64,000 bases of DNA from Salvator merianae (GCA_003586115.2 QVOM02000034.1:137849101-137913100); one strand, 5' to 3'. Shown: positions 11,684 to 24,997, counted from the stretch's first letter. Made by a program: numbers and translations. Notes: a model not told the origin generated them from the letters alone.

Positions 11684-12145
11684 GGCCTGTTTGCACTTAC
11701 TAGCCTAGTATGCTATAACAATATTATACTAAGCTGGTAAAGACCAGTGGCGTGGTGCACTTCGAGTGCTAGAACAGCCTCGTATCAGTCCACCAGCACT
11801 TGAAGTGTGAATGGCAGGCCTGATTGCCATGACAGTGGCCATGGCAACATCCGGCATGTGACTGGATGTTGCCATGACAATCAGGACATGGCACATGACT
11901 GCAGTTGCAGCCAGACTGCCTCACCCACTTGCAGCATTCACACCTGGAAGAGGGTGTGAATGCTGCTGACAGGGAGCCATGCAGCTGCTCCCAGTCAAGC
12001 TGTGGACAACATTTTAGTTGTCCATAGCTACTAGCATCCAGGAGCAGCTGGAGGTGGTCTCAGATGCAACAGTGGCGTGGGTGTGCAGATATGCCTATCT
12101 GGTGAGATCTGGAAGCTTCCCTACAAGTAAGTGCAAATAGGCCTC
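11684..12145. mobile_element. Short inverted-repeat element with ends GGCCTGTTTGCACTTAC
   Basis: The left end ggcctgtttgcacttac is mirrored at the right by gtaagtgcaaataggcc, giving a near-perfect inverted repeat. The flanks (ctgg on both sides) allow a 3-4 bp target duplication, but its exact limits are ambiguous. The termini are related to the GGGCCTTTCTGCACTTA family. The interior contains further hairpins, for example around 'gccatgacagtggccatggc'. There is no open frame of note. Confidence 0.65.
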
Positions 12146-12519
12146 TGGTCTCTGGAGTTAGACTAGGATAGGCCTAACACATCAGCCTCCACACTTTGAT
12201 TTATAGTTAGCAGTGATTTGTTAAATTGTGCAAATTTCTTAACATTAGTTAAGATGTGCATCTAGCCACAAACCCCGTTAGCAGCCTTGCTATTGCATTC
12301 AGCACTAGTTCCAGCTTGTAACTGTGTTCAAAAACAGCTACACACAGAGTAACACAGCACTGCTACCAAGCAAACCTTTTATAGGAAGGGCTGTAACTTG
12401 CAAATCACCCGTAGCCATCAATTTCACTAGAGCTTTGAGTGACAAGGATGAATCTAGTTGTACCCCCAAATTATACAACTTTCCTTTGCTGGGAACTTCA
12501 ACCATGGTCGTGTCCTTAG

Positions 12520-12790
12520 AGGCCATTCAAAACACCTTGGAGGGACATTGAACTCTGCCCATCTCCACAGCAAACCATGCCAAAAGGGCTTGAGGGTTCA
12601 TGGAGGAACTTCAGTTTCCCTCCAAGGTACAAACAGTTCAGTGTACAAGAAACAGTTCTGAAACCACTTCTTGTGAACAGAGTCAAGACCTTTTCACAGT
12701 GAAACATTTGTGTGTGGGCCAACTTGCTACCTCGGTGGTGGGTGTGGAGCCAAAAAGCTCTTTGCTGAAGTTAATTGAGGGCATGAGGTA
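12520..12790. repeat. Unclassified interspersed repeat, copy 1
   Basis: The segment with 'caccttggagggacattg', 'tttccctccaaggtacaaa' and 'gtgaacagagtcaagac' has a divergent counterpart at 37545-37745 ('caccttggagaagcctc', 'ctcctccaaggtgcaaaag', 'gtgaacagggttc') in the same order and spacing. The family is not recognised. An internal inverted repeat (CCTTGGAGGGA / TCCCTCCAAGG) suggests a foldback element. Confidence 0.5.
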
Positions 12791-13139
12791 GCCCATTACA
12801 ATGCAGGTACAATGCCAGAACAATGGAGACATGGCCCACATGAAGAACAGGATGCTTCTCTAGTTCCTATGTTTGAGAACATGGGGCACACAACATCCCT
12901 CTCTTGTCTGGGTTCATTTTATTTGAGCACCTGGGCAATTATTGCCTCCAGGTAGCAGTCAAAGACAGGAACTGCATGGCTCTTTTACAGCACCTTGAAC
13001 ACACAATGGGGACAACATTGCCCCCTGCTTGTGCATTCAATGCAGAGATAGAGCATGACAGATGGATGAATACCACACTCTACCTCCACCACACTGCAAC
13101 ACGTGCCATTATGTCACTTCTACTGCAGAGCCAGTTTTG

Positions 13140-13975
13140 ATTCTGATTCACAGATGACACCCAGCTCTATTCCTCCATGCCATCTGAATTAGGAGAGCTG
13201 GATGAAGTGCTTGACAGGTGTTTGGAGGTGGTAATGGGCTGGTTGGGGGGCAATAAATTGAAACTGAATGGAGACGAGACAGAGATGCTGTGTGTTACAG
13301 GGTCTTGTGCCCGTGAAGAAGGGAGGCATCCCATTCTTGGTGGGGTTTCTTTGCTTTGGAAGGAACAGGTGGATAATTTGGGGATACTTTTGAACTCTGC
13401 GCTGACACTTGAAGATGGAGGCGGTGGCCAGAAGTGCCTGTTTCTACCTATGGCTGGTTTGCCACCTAAGGCCCTTCCTGGACAGAGGCAGTCTGGCCAC
13501 AGTGATCCATGCTTGGTAACTTTCTGATTGACTATTGTAACGCACTTTATGTGGGGCAGCCCTTGAAGATGGTTTGGAAGCTGCAGCTGATGCAGAATGC
13601 TAGATTGCTAAGCGGCACTGCTGGCTAGATACACATCACGCTGGTCCTAAAAGAACTGTCTCTTGGTGGTGCCACCCCCTTCAGCAGTTAAGGGAGTGGG
13701 CACACATACATGGAAGGGTATTTTAGGTGACAGCCCCAAGGCTATGGAACAGTCTCGCCTCTGAGGTGCATCAGGTGCCTTCATTGTCTGTATTCAGACA
13801 ACTGGTGAAGAATTCCTCTTAATCTGTTCTTTGGCTGAGGACACAGCATGTCCTCCCCATGCGGGCACTGTCACTATTTTAGCTAAGTTATGTTATCTGT
13901 TTTTACAGGGATTTTATTGTGACCTGCCTTGAGATGTTCAGGAATAGGGCAAGATAGCGATATAAATAAATAAAT
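13140..13975 (+). pseudogene. L2-clade LINE relic: reverse transcriptase C-terminal part
   Basis: Translation shows the end of a non-LTR reverse transcriptase: FTDDTQLYSS (a variant of the catalytic F/YADD box with Ala replaced by Thr), then NKLKLNGDETEML, then VDNLGILLNSALTLE. Further on, in broken frames, comes the 'gattgactattgtaacgca' segment that usually encodes RLDYCNALY, followed by KMVWKLQLMQNARLL. This motif order is that of L2/CR1-group LINEs. Frameshifts and stops make it dead. The 3' end is an AAATAAATA-type tail at about 13960-13980. A minus-strand copy lies at 32720-33640. Confidence 0.85.
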
Positions 13976-16900
13976 AAATGAATGTGGATAATACATTTTA
14001 TTTAATAGGAGTTCCTGAAACTGTGGGCATGTGAGAGGGTTTCTGTTGCTTTGTCAACCCAAGTCTCACCAGAGAAAAATCTGTTTACAACAGTAGATTT
14101 ACCACACATTTGTCTTCTAGGTTGCATCTGCATACAGTTGTATAAAGCTCCTCGTAAGTGCCTTAGAAGTAATAGCATCCGCACACGAGTGTCTCTAATC
14201 CACAATAAAGATCTTAAAATGTACTTTTAAAGATCTTTAATGTGTGTTGGAGATGGAATAGGAACATTAGTGTCTGCGTGCTATCTCCTCTACATTGCTT
14301 CCAGGCCCTTTTTTCATATGTGTGGTTGCAGCCCCAACAGTTAATTCTGTTGCCTGTTGAGTGTTGGCTCCACCATGTGCAGCACCTATGAGATACTGAG
14401 ACAGCTTTGTGGTTGTTCTGGGGCATGAACCCTTAACCTCACACACTAAAGGCATCTTCAGCATGGTTACTGTCACCTCATCTAGGTCATAATTAGGGAG
14501 GCTGCTGGGCAATGGCATGAAGACTTCTGGTGAATTCTTTGAAGATATCTATTCTTTCTTTTTCTGTTGAGATTTTGTTTGGGGGGGGGGGAAGCAGCGT
14601 GTTAGTCAGGATGCAGTTGAGAAACTATGATGAACACTTGTAGATTAGACTAATGGCTCATCTAGACCAGCAGACTGTTTTCACAGGGGCCTTCCAGAAG
14701 ACTTGTCTGTAGGTCTTCCAAAACATACCACCTCTCATTTATAAAGTAGTACCCAATGACAGCTTCATCCTCCATGACTTTGCCTAGATTTTGGAATTTT
14801 CCAAGTTTCCTGAACTCTTGTGGAGGATTCCATAGTTCTCTTACATATTTAAAAAATGCTCTCTTTGATCTGTCCTGAATCTTCCAGCCTTCAGCTTCAT
14901 TGTAGTTTCTAGATTAGCAATTTCAATCTAGCCCAATTTCCACAGAACAGAAAGGTGTAGATCAGTGCTGGCTCATGTCAGGAGGTGTGGACAACACAAC
15001 TTGATGACTGGGAGAGCTAATATGGCTTGCATTGAACTTGGCTTTTATTTACTGTAGTTCTGAATCTACTTCAATACATGACCAAGACTACCTTACTTTT
15101 CTGATTGTTTTCTTTCCTCTCCCCTTCCTTCTGATATGAACTGAAACTGATCTTTGCTTGCCCACTATGAAGGAAGCAATTTAACTAAAGATACAGTGAT
15201 TTTATCCTAGACATGTTGGTAGTCATGTAATTGGAACCGCCATCATTCATAAGGTGGCTAAGATTGCTGGGAGGTGTAGTTCAGTGTGATCTGGAGAGCT
15301 ACGCATTAACTATTCCTGTTGCCGATAGGAAATGCCTTCAGATGTGAAGCTAAATAGGTAATATCTCCTTTGTTTCTCCATGACATCTACATCATCATAG
15401 TTGGCAAGGGAGGTTTATATGATAGAATAGGGAGGAGTAACAGGTGAACTTTTAGCCTGCAATTTCCTTGTGGGAATGAGCTATGGAAGAAGTTTGCCAA
15501 AAAAATGTCAAGAGAGCCATTTCATGGAAATGCTTACTGATATGGTTAAAATTAGGCCTCTGCCCAATCCAGGCACTAAGGAAATCGGTAAAGTTCTGAA
15601 AGACAATGGTTAAAGGAAATATAGATTGAAATGCATAGGGCTCATCCAGTGAGAGATTTGTAGGTGTTTCAGCCAAAAAACCCTGATCCTTAGCACTTTG
15701 AATCACAGATGTCAGAAAGAAACCCAGATATTCTCAATGTATTGTGAAATGGAATCAGAAGATGAGGCAGCCATGACTTCTACCAGTTTTGCTTCTTCTT
15801 GAATCTCTTGCCTGTTGTCCTTCTATAGTGCAACACACATTGACAGAAAAGATGGAAGATGTGGGGGGCAGGGTGGGGCAGTATTGGAAATGGGCAAGGC
15901 AAGAGAACATGTGGATGCAGCCCAGTTTGTGAACTTAAAGAAGCGGGGGGGTGGTGGTGGTTCTGGGTAGGACTTTAGTTTGATTATTTAAGCCGGATAA
16001 CTTTTCCTAAAAAGTTATCTGAAAAGCATGCATTGCTGCAAATACCTATAGTTTTAGATCTGAAATCCAAAGCTTTTACACATGGAAGTGGGCATACCTG
16101 TGAAATACACTATTTGTGTCTGTTTCCCCTTTCCCTCTTTGAATGTGCAAAACCATTCATTTTAATGTCTGTTCCATGCTGCTGAATCTGGCTAGGATAA
16201 GTAGGGGACCTTTTACTAGATTCTCCCAATAGGGAATAAAACCAGCAGGCTGCAACCTTGCTAAAAGCTTCTGAAATGGTGTAGGAAGACTCATGGATTT
16301 TCACCCCAGGGCCCTGTGCTATGCTAGCTGGCACAGCAAAAAGGGAAAGTTACTTGTACTTTCTGCCATCATTAGGGTTAAGACATGGGATCCCTGGGGC
16401 AGTTTATGATCCCTCTGTTTCTTTACCTTGTCTATAAATTATTTCCTAAACCAGACAGTTGCCTTAACTTGCTACATTTCCCACAGTGACATTTTACTCT
16501 AAGAGCAATAGTCAAGGAAATTGGGACCAGCCACAGGTAGTTAGTGAGCTTAACCCTGTTTTTGCTGCAGCTCCATTCAGAAAGGTAATGTTGCTTGTTA
16601 CATTTGCAGCAAAGATAGTGAAAATATTTGAAGCATTTTAGATGTTTTATAAATATCTTAGGACATAAGTGAACTGCGTCCATGAAAACTTCAGTGATTA
16701 TTTACTTATTAGTTTTTAAGGTGCTACTTTCTTTTTTTTAACTACATAAATATGTTCAGTGATGATACTGGAAATGCTTATGAAAAAAACTGAAAATAGG
16801 TACGTTTATCAGGAGAGCTGTGGTGAGAAATGCCAGCTGTGGTATGTGTAGGATGGTTATATGAAATTGAGGCCAGAGTTTCTACATCTTTAATAGTTGT

Positions 16901-17105
16901 GAAGAATGGGAATTTCAGCAGGTGTAGCTTGTAATACAGAGAACATCTGCTTAGAGTGACATTATACATTCGTTAAAATGAAAATATTTATTTAGAATTC
17001 ACATAGCGAGGATCTCACCTTCATACCTAGTTTCTGAGGATTACTGTTTTCTGGTTCTGAAATGTTGCTTATTTTTTGCATTTAAATCATGCCTTTCTAA
17101 TCTAG
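13976..17105. other. Intergenic sequence with possible LINE 3' fragments only
   Basis: Around 14640-14950 the sequence ('ggctcatctagaccagcag' and following) resembles the antisense of a CR1-like LINE 3' region, but too weakly to set boundaries. A G-run lies at about 14579-14591. A 14-bp near-palindrome around AAAGATCTTTA is at 14207-14240. Nothing else was recognised. Confidence 0.35.
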
Positions 17106-17109
17106 TGCC

Positions 17110-17240
17110 CCTGCTCTACAATTTATCCTCAAAACAAGCCTGAGAGATAGACTAGCTTGGCATTTCACTCAGTAAGTTTTACTGGATTCTCAAGGTCCAA
17201 ACTGGAACCTGTAGTCACTATATTACACTGGAATCTGAGC
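17110..17240. repeat. MIR-like SINE fragment
   Basis: The segment beginning 'caatttatcctcaaaacaag' and ending 'acactggaatctg' follows the layout of the MIR/CORE-type SINE body found in amniotes: a 'cctcacaacaaccctgtgag'-like part, then a 'gatttgaaccctggtctcc'-like part, then a 'ccactacaccacactgg'-like end. It is highly diverged. Confidence 0.5.
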
Positions 17241-17349
17241 ATCCAGAAATATGGAACTTTTGTCATATTGCCAACAAAGGCTACATTATTGTTAAAGAGT
17301 TATTGTTAAAGAATCAATCTTCTTGTGCTCATTTATTTGCTGCATCTTT

Positions 17350-17762
17350 GGGTCTTACAGCACTTACCTGGTTTATTCTGGATCAGCTGGTCTAGAACAA
17401 AGCAATCTGTCCCAAGGTGACAGCTGTTTCAGCCCAGTTCCTGTGCCAGCACAAAGTTCAATGGCCAGGATCTTAGTTCCTGGCCTCAGAGCTCCTGGGG
17501 GGGGGGGGGAGATTTTGGTGACACAATTTGGTGCACCACTAATAGGTCCCCCAGTAAACTGGAACTTGGAGGCGTGTGCCTTCTGCACACTTCCGTGATC
17601 TGGACTGTCAGTGCTAATATGTTGGTCAACCTAATTAATCGAGTTTACCAGTAAGCTGGAACAATGCCCTCCTTTCTGGATTGTACTCTATCTTGTGCAG
17701 GTGGAGTGTATTAGCAGGGGGCAGAGCCTCCCTTGTTCTCTGCTACTGTGCAGAAGGAAGGT
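17350..17762. mobile_element. Short inverted-repeat element, GGGCCTTTCTGCACTTA family
   Basis: The left end gggtcttacagcacttacc and the right end gtgcagaaggaaggtc are variants of the family terminus. The interior has the family's shared blocks: 'gacacaatttggtgcaccac' next to a G-run, and 'aaactggaacttggaggcg'. Flanking duplications were not resolved. Confidence 0.6.
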
Positions 17763-20598
17763 CTGGAGTCTATGTCTTAATCAGAAGGGCCCTGCGATCT
17801 TCCCTAGAAGGGAAAGATATTTAAATCTATATAAAACACCCAGGTTTTCACAACAGGAAACAACTTACTGATCATTCTGATTCTATCTTAGGTGCACTGA
17901 GACTTAGTTCCATAGCAATAATGTTAAATGGATCTGAAAAAGAGAAAGGAGTTTTAAACTGCTATGCTGTTCCACGGATTTCAATGAAAATTGCTCAGGA
18001 AATGTTTCCCAGAGGACTCTACCCCTGGAAACAAAACTGGGACATTATAAGCTTCCTTATGAGGTAGGATCATTTATTTAGAATTTAGCAGGCCTTCTCC
18101 TGAAAGCCATCATAATTGGGATGGCTCTTTATTTTAAGAGCCTCCTGGATTCTTGTCTTAGAGAGCACACTTCCACATGGAAGGTGCCCCACCTCATGTT
18201 TACTGTCCTTTTAGGTCACCAAGTCAACCTGAGACAACACATTTAACCCTTAAAGAGCTCCTCCCCCCTGAAAAACAGGTACTGAAAAGATGAGATAAAA
18301 TGGTTAGAAAATCTCCCCCTCAGGAGAGGTGTTTTCAGATCAACATGTATCTGGTACAGTGTGCTGTGCTTTGAGCTACCCTATCGATGGGTGGCCTTGC
18401 TCCCAGAAATGTAGCAGATTTAGTGCCACTTTTCTCTGCCCCTCCCTATAAAATGTTCCTTTTGGTTTTAGCCAGCAGAAAAAAGGGGAGAGGAGAAGAG
18501 ATGCAACTCATCACTTCAGCTGACCTATGAACTGGGGAGAGGATAATACAGTTAGTGGCAGATTTGCAATTTGAGGTGGGAGATGCTCCCTTTGCATCCC
18601 ATCCAGAAGAAATTTTAGATCTGTTGTGTGCCATAAAATGCTAAATGGTTGCAGGAAACTATATTGTTGATCTTCAGGGGGTTAAATGAAGATTCAGCTA
18701 AGCACAATTAGCATACATTTATTCAGATATTTTCCTTTACTTGATTAATGATTATAGTAAGTTCACTTCCATATAACTGAGAAAAGCTGGAGACACCATC
18801 CTGGTAACAAAGCTCAGAACAGTCTTCCCAGTCTGGCTCTTGGTCTCTGAGTTACTTGTATGAATAATGTGACAGGTAACTAAATCCTGCGTGGAATGGC
18901 TGATGATTGGGGCTTTCCATCTGCTTTTAATACCCAGTAACCAAATACAGAGTGAAAAAAATTGTTACTGTACAAAGAATACACCAACCTTTGCAACAAA
19001 AGAAACTATTTATTTGGAATATGCATTACCAGTACAAATCAAAAGACTGTAAAACCTACACCTTGTTAGTATTATCATAGAACATAAAAGATTCAGTGGG
19101 GGGCACATGGGCCTTTCTCATTGAAGGAGCAGAAAAGCTTCATGTAAGTCAAAGCAAAAACATTCTAGGATTTATACTGGGAGTCTAGAGGAAGCAAAAA
19201 GATGAAGACAAAGCAATTCAGAACAAGGTAGGATGTCTTTACAAGAAACAAGATGATTTGTGATAGGAAGTAAAAATGCATGTTGTAATACATCTTTGAT
19301 AATAATAATAGTAATAATATTTTTAGGAAGCTTTAGGCAAACAAAGTTGCATGGGAAAAATAAGTGGTTGATGCAAAGTGTGATGTGAAAAGTTCACATT
19401 AACCTGAAAACAAAGAGGGGACAGAGACAATTACTTTAACAGCATCAGTTTTTTGAGTGTCAAATTTGTACATCAAGCTGTCTTCCCCCAAGTGACCGCA
19501 GTTTCATAATTCATAGCATCTGCCTAGCTTAAACCTTGACACAAGACTAGACTTGGGATTCTTTTCCACTGCAGGAGAAAATAATGTCGAATTCCACCTA
19601 ATCCACATTTGGAACAAGTGTCCATGGCATCTGGATTCCACAATCTTATGCCTGTGAGGAATGGTAGGATCAGTGCCAGGACCTCTCGGTAAAGAACCAG
19701 ACCCCATTTACACAGACAAGGTTAGCTGGTCTGTGCATTGTTTGAGGTGCATAGTGAAAGTACGCCCAGACACTCCCACAGTATATCATAATGATGATTT
19801 AGTGCTCCTTTAAATCATCAGATAGGAGAGGCTTAGGCTACTACAGTTCAAATGAGCATACAATTTGACCACCTAATGTGAGCCCGTTTTGCAATCTGCT
19901 GGATCAGCATCATTAGGGTTATGCTGCTCTGTAGATTTCTTATGTTAGCAAGAAGGCATCTGTATGCAGCTATGAGACAAAAAGCTATACTGGTTTTGAA
20001 TTAACAGGCTACCACTGCACACTTCTGTTCACATCAGCTTGCCTCAGAAATAAACTCTTTCTAAGTAAGCATATTAAAAAAAAATCCAAAAATGATTGTG
20101 GACTTCTCATAATCACCTTAGTTTATTTTCTAAATTATTTTCTAAAGCAATGAAGTCTCATCATTACTAGTCCTCTTGATCCCTACAGCACCCTCCCGTC
20201 TTTCTTTGCATAAATCTATCAGCTGTCAGTGGCAGGACCTGTGCCAGTATGTGAAGCATGGGGTCTGGAAATGGGCAGGATTGTACCTTGTATCTTCCCT
20301 TTCAGTTTCCAGAGTCTTGGTGTGGTGCTCTAAGAAGCAACCATGAGCCTGCACCCATGAAAAATGTATCTCCTCAGGGGCAGTGGAGGGCCATTTCTGC
20401 TGGTCTGTTCGCCTTTTGTTCTCCTTGTTGCTGGAGCTACCAGCAGTGACCAATTCGGTAAGTCTAACGGAGAAAGTGACAGTTTGGCTCTTTTAGAGAC
20501 TGAGGTAGAACTGGTCAAAAGAATTTTGGGATTCATAGTTTCTTTCTTCTTTGATGTCCACTAAGTGGTATCAGAAAGTCACAACAAAATAAATGATA
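17763..20598. other. Intergenic sequence, nothing recognised
   Basis: AT-rich sequence without a recognisable exon or repeat terminus. A TTTATT at about 19007 would be AATAAA on the minus strand and so a far-distal candidate poly(A) signal for PBX1, but nothing else supports it. Confidence 0.3.
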
Positions 20599-21087
20599 GG
20601 GCCTTTCTGCATTTATTGGTATCCTGGTACAGTGCACCACATGGTCTGCTTCTGGGCCTCCCTCTTCTGTACTCTGGTGTGGACCAGAGAGGCCACGTCC
20701 CCTGCTAGCATGCTCCATTCACACTGGATGAAGCATAGCCCAGGTTGGGTGGCCCAAACTGACCACCTAGACCAGGACAGCAGTAGACCTTTTTGCTATC
20801 TTACTCATGAGTAAACCAGCCCAGGAGGCATGAGGAAGGGCACACACCTCCATGGGGCAGTTTAGTAAGGGATCCATTTTGGTGGCGCACAAACTTGCAC
20901 CACTAAAATTGGTTCCCCATTGGAATGAAAAGGTTGACCCCAAAGATTGCACAGTCTTTTAGACCAGCATGGCACCTGTCCTGGAACAGCTGGTCAAATA
21001 GACATAGGGACAGTAGAAGCAGTCCAGCTGCTGGAACTGGTCCAGTCCTGCTGGTCTAGGCCAGGAAAGTTCAGTGAAGAAATGCCC
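20599..21087. mobile_element. Short inverted-repeat element with 3-bp duplication ATA
   Basis: The element is flanked by ATA (20596-20598 and 21088-21090). The left terminus GGGCCTTTCTGCATTTA pairs with the right terminus, read inward as GGGCATTTCTTCACT. It is 489 bp long with no transposase. The sequence directly right of it begins 'atagagttggaaaggacc', the typical antisense 3' end of a CR1 LINE, so it probably inserted into or at the edge of a CR1 copy. The 3-bp duplication and GGGCC ends suggest PIF/Harbinger, but no autonomous partner is present to confirm this. Confidence 0.75.
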
Positions 21088-21490
21088 ATAGAGTTGGAAA
21101 GGACCTCCAGATCTTCACTAGACCATTCCAGACAGATAGCTATCTACTCTTTGCTTGAAGATCTTCAGTGAAGGGGAACTTACCGCTTCATGAGGTAACT
21201 TATATCACTGACTGACAGTTCTTACTGTCTGGAAGTTTTTGTGATGTCTAACCTGTATCTACTTCCTTGAAGTTTTATCACATTTGTTCTTGTCCTTTCC
21301 ACTGTGGCAAGTAGGTTCAGGACTTGGTTTCCAGGCGTTCTTGGTAGCTCCCCTTTGAACTTGCTCTAGTTTGTCAATGTCTTTTTTAAATTAGGTGCCC
21401 TGAACTGGACACAATACTCCAGGTAAGTCCTGAGCAAGGTACAGTAGAGTGGGACAATAACCTCTCATGATCTAGAGTCTATACACTTCT
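21088..21490 (-). mobile_element. CR1 LINE 3' fragment
   Basis: On the plus strand it starts 'atagagttggaaaggacct', then has a 'cttgaagatcttcagtg' segment, 'gttcttgtcctttccactg' and 'gccctgaactggacacaatactccagg'. This order is the antisense of the CR1 LINE 3' region known from birds and reptiles. The element is therefore on the minus strand, with its 3' end at the left. Confidence 0.75.
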
Positions 21491-23559
21491 TACTAAACTT
21501 TACAAGTATCTATGATTTCATGGCAGAAACTGCCAAGCTACCAAGATTCAGGCAAATCTGTTACTAGTGGCTTTTACACCTGCCTATAAACTGTTCTGAA
21601 AGGGGCAATCAGATTCCTTGAAACTCCCTCCTTCACTTTCCCATATTTTTCTAAATATCGCTCACCCAAACTGCTCTGGTTTTGAAGCCACATGGAAAGC
21701 TCTGGGCAAAACGGAGCTTTAAAAAATTCTCAGAGAGAGTTTTTAAAATATGGAAATGGAAGAAAGGCAGAGGAGAATTCAAAACACTAGAGAAAAGGCT
21801 TAGAAAACAAGACAAATTTCTTAGGTGTAAGCCATGAAAAATGCACAGTCTGAGTGGACAACACTCAGCAAAATATGCACAGCCTTTGCACAAAAGCCTT
21901 AAAGTGTATGTGGAGGTCTAAACAATGTTGCCAGCCAATTCAAAGCCGGATGGATTTGCAGTAGACACATAAGATAAGAATGTATTTACTACTTCTCTTG
22001 GAGTTTGGCTCCGAATTAAAGGTGACTCCCATAAAAAACGAAATCACTATGATTGGCTGTGGATATGATGGAGGTTGGTGTGTGGGAAACTCTGCAAATT
22101 AATTTTAAAAATCAGCGAATAAATATATCAGTGTTGCTTTGTTTGAAGTGGAAAGGGGAACTATGTAGATCACATTTCAAAAAATATGATCTTACTGTAT
22201 GTACATTTTAGCCACAGATAGGCAGTGCGACTCCATGTGGACTGAGGCCAAAAGGGAACTTCAGTAGATAAAAAAATAATGAAGCCTTGGTTACCTAGCA
22301 GTTGACATTCCTGGATCTCAGAAATATGGCAACGTTATTCTGTTGGACACCCAAGAAACTGAAAGAAGATACTGGGGCTCATATTTGCTCATCCCTCCAT
22401 GAAGCAAGACAGTAGTTGACGCACACCTGTCCGGTCCCATCCTGACTTGTGCTAGCTCCTCCTAAGTACAGTTTGCACATTTGGGATGATGGCTGCAGTG
22501 GAGCAACCTGCCTACCTTCCTTGGCTCACTCCCTGAGTTGGAACCCTCCAGGTTCAGATTTCCAAGCTGCCAAAATATCCTGCTTGCAGGCGGCAAGGAA
22601 AGCTGTTTGGGTATGACAACCTGTCCTATGTATGGAGAGTGTGGAAAAGGGGTTGGGGAAGCATACCATCTTCCCTTTATTGAGTTACGCAGTATAGTCT
22701 GAGATGAGGTTAATTGATAAGTGTGAATTCCAAAACTCAGATTGCACCCACATGGGTGACAGAAAGTAGCCAGCGAAAGCCTGAGAGATATGGTGTCTGC
22801 ACTCCAGCAGCTCCCCAGGGCATGCTGCGCTTCTTTGAGGGCTCCTGAGGGCTGGCAACAGCCCTTGGGGGCATCCTTCCCGCAGAGAGGAAAACAAACT
22901 TGAAGGGCACTTGCTGCCCTCAGGCAGGATTACTGTGGGATGGATGCACGGCAGCCACACAAGCGACCTATGCATAGCCTATGCTCCACCCAGATGTCCT
23001 TCTCACTGTGCCAAAAATATCTGACTTCTGAAGCCACTTCCAGCATGATGAAAAGACATCCAGGTAGCATATTTGAAGCTGGGGAACTTTCGTTCCTAAG
23101 CTTCAAAGAGAGTGAGGGGCTGAGGTGCACAGTGTACACCTTGGGGTTGCAGCCATCGTCTCTGGTTTAAACAAAATTGAGCATTGGGTCAAATTGTACT
23201 ACAGAATAGGGTAAAATGAGGAGCTAGTATCTATGGAATAGAGTTGCCAGGTATAGACAGAAAGGCATTAGGATTTCTAGCCAGTCTAATATCAAATGTT
23301 AGAGTAAGGAGGACATAAAGTATCATTTGACACAAATAGCCAAATTTTACAGGGAAAAAATATTGGAAGAAACAAAATATGATCAAGATCCCTCCTGATC
23401 CATGTGCCTAAGTTGACAAAACTGAGTGCTGCAGCAACAGGACTTGAAAGTAGCTCATTTGACAGGTCAGCGGATTGAGACATGGGCTCCTTGCCTTCAC
23501 TGACTTGAAGCAATCTGGTCACTAGAGATCCTGACAATGGATGGCAAAAGAATTTCATG
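21491..23559. other. Sequence beyond the likely PBX1 3' end, nothing recognised
   Basis: No repeat terminus or coding motif was seen. It could include distal 3' UTR if a poly(A) site further left is used. Confidence 0.3.
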
Positions 23560-23580
23560 CTTGCTCAATTTAAAGTGGAG

Positions 23581-23586
23581 TTTATT
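23581..23586 (-). promoter_or_regulatory. Candidate distal poly(A) signal for PBX1
   Basis: AATAAA on the minus strand, followed by 'ctccactttaaattgag'. It is the leftmost canonical hexamer before recognised transposon sequence begins at about 21490. No transcript evidence is available. Confidence 0.35.
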
Positions 23587-24997
23587 TGAAGTGATGCAAA
23601 CTCGTTACATTTCTTATGTGTATTTTTTAACAGATACAAATGGATGCATATGAGCACATTTCTGTAATGTTTGCACAGAAAGTCAAATGTATATATTTAC
23701 ACATAAAAGAGCATACATAAAATGGGTAAGTATGCAGAATACATGTATATGAATTTATGTGTGAACTTTGCAGAAATGTGCTGTACACCTTTGTGCACAC
23801 TTATCGAACTAAGAAAAAATCCAACTCAGTGGGAGAACTGAAACAGAAATGACTGAAAAATTCATTAGTAAAAAACTAACCCTTTAAATTTTTTTTTAAA
23901 AAAATCTTATTGGTTAGCTTTATGCGCTTGCAGCAGTTCTCAAAAAAAGTTTATTACCTTTGGCTTGGTCACCCATTCACTTCAGAACTGTGGTCTGTTT
24001 GAATTTTAGGGATGTCCTTCCTGATTTGCTGAGGTCTCACATTTCAAATTTCCATGCTCATCTCTTGACTTTAGCCATCAGCTTCTAAGTAATAATAGTA
24101 TTTCTTTTAAATGAAGAAACCATGTGGAAATGGGGAAAGAGTTATTCTTTTTGTTTTGTTACATTGGCAGACAAAATTTTTCACATCACTCTGAACAGAG
24201 CAAAAAAGTTTAAGAAGTGGGGAACGAAAGGGAGGTTTCTCCTCCCCAGCTATAGCCTTAACCCTCATCAGTATGGATGAAAAAGTATTACACAGTTTGT
24301 GGATGATGGAGTTGTTTTGTACCCCACTAGTTTTTAATCCCTACAGCCAAAACCATAGATAGTATTGGCCTGATTTCTGCAGGGACTTTTCCCCAGGAGA
24401 TGCCTTAAAATTGTACACTGTAATCATATATCAAAAACAGGATTTAAAAATGCATTTACACTTTCACTTTACTGGGGTACAAAGTTATGACATGCATACT
24501 GATGAGGATTACAAATAAAATAAAAACAAAGGTCCTATTTTCCTGTACAAGCCCTGTTGAAATGAGGCGGAACAGGAAAGGAGATTCTCTTACACAGTTC
24601 TCATTCATGTTAATAGAGTCTTGTTCTGGAGAAAGTCCTTTTAAAGAATTCAAAATATAAAATAAAATTTGACTTCCGGCTCTCAAAGTTAGTAAACATA
24701 AAATATAAGCTGTACCTATTATGCTCACTATTCCAACCATTTTTTAAAAGTTTTACAAAATGAATTACTGTCACTTCTTTAAACATTGTGTAACAGGAAA
24801 TGAATGTGCACAACTCTACACTTTCTAGCATTCTTGAACTAATTCACAAATGCATGAAAATAAAAAAACAATGGAAACGAAAGAGTGAATGTAGGTAGTT
24901 TGGTGTTAAAAACTATACAGGTATGAAGCGCCTTTTGCCACAAAAAGGACAGGAGGGGAATGGGCTGTCCTTTGATGTGTACTATGAGGGTAACGTT

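Noticed and set aside
14207..14240. Near-palindrome around AAAGATCTTTA
   Set aside because: AT-rich palindromes of this length are expected by chance in a window of this size.
19005..19015. TTTATT near 19007 as the PBX1 poly(A) signal
   Set aside because: It lies beyond CR1 and inverted-repeat insertions and would imply a 9.5-kb UTR; the 23581 site is more plausible.
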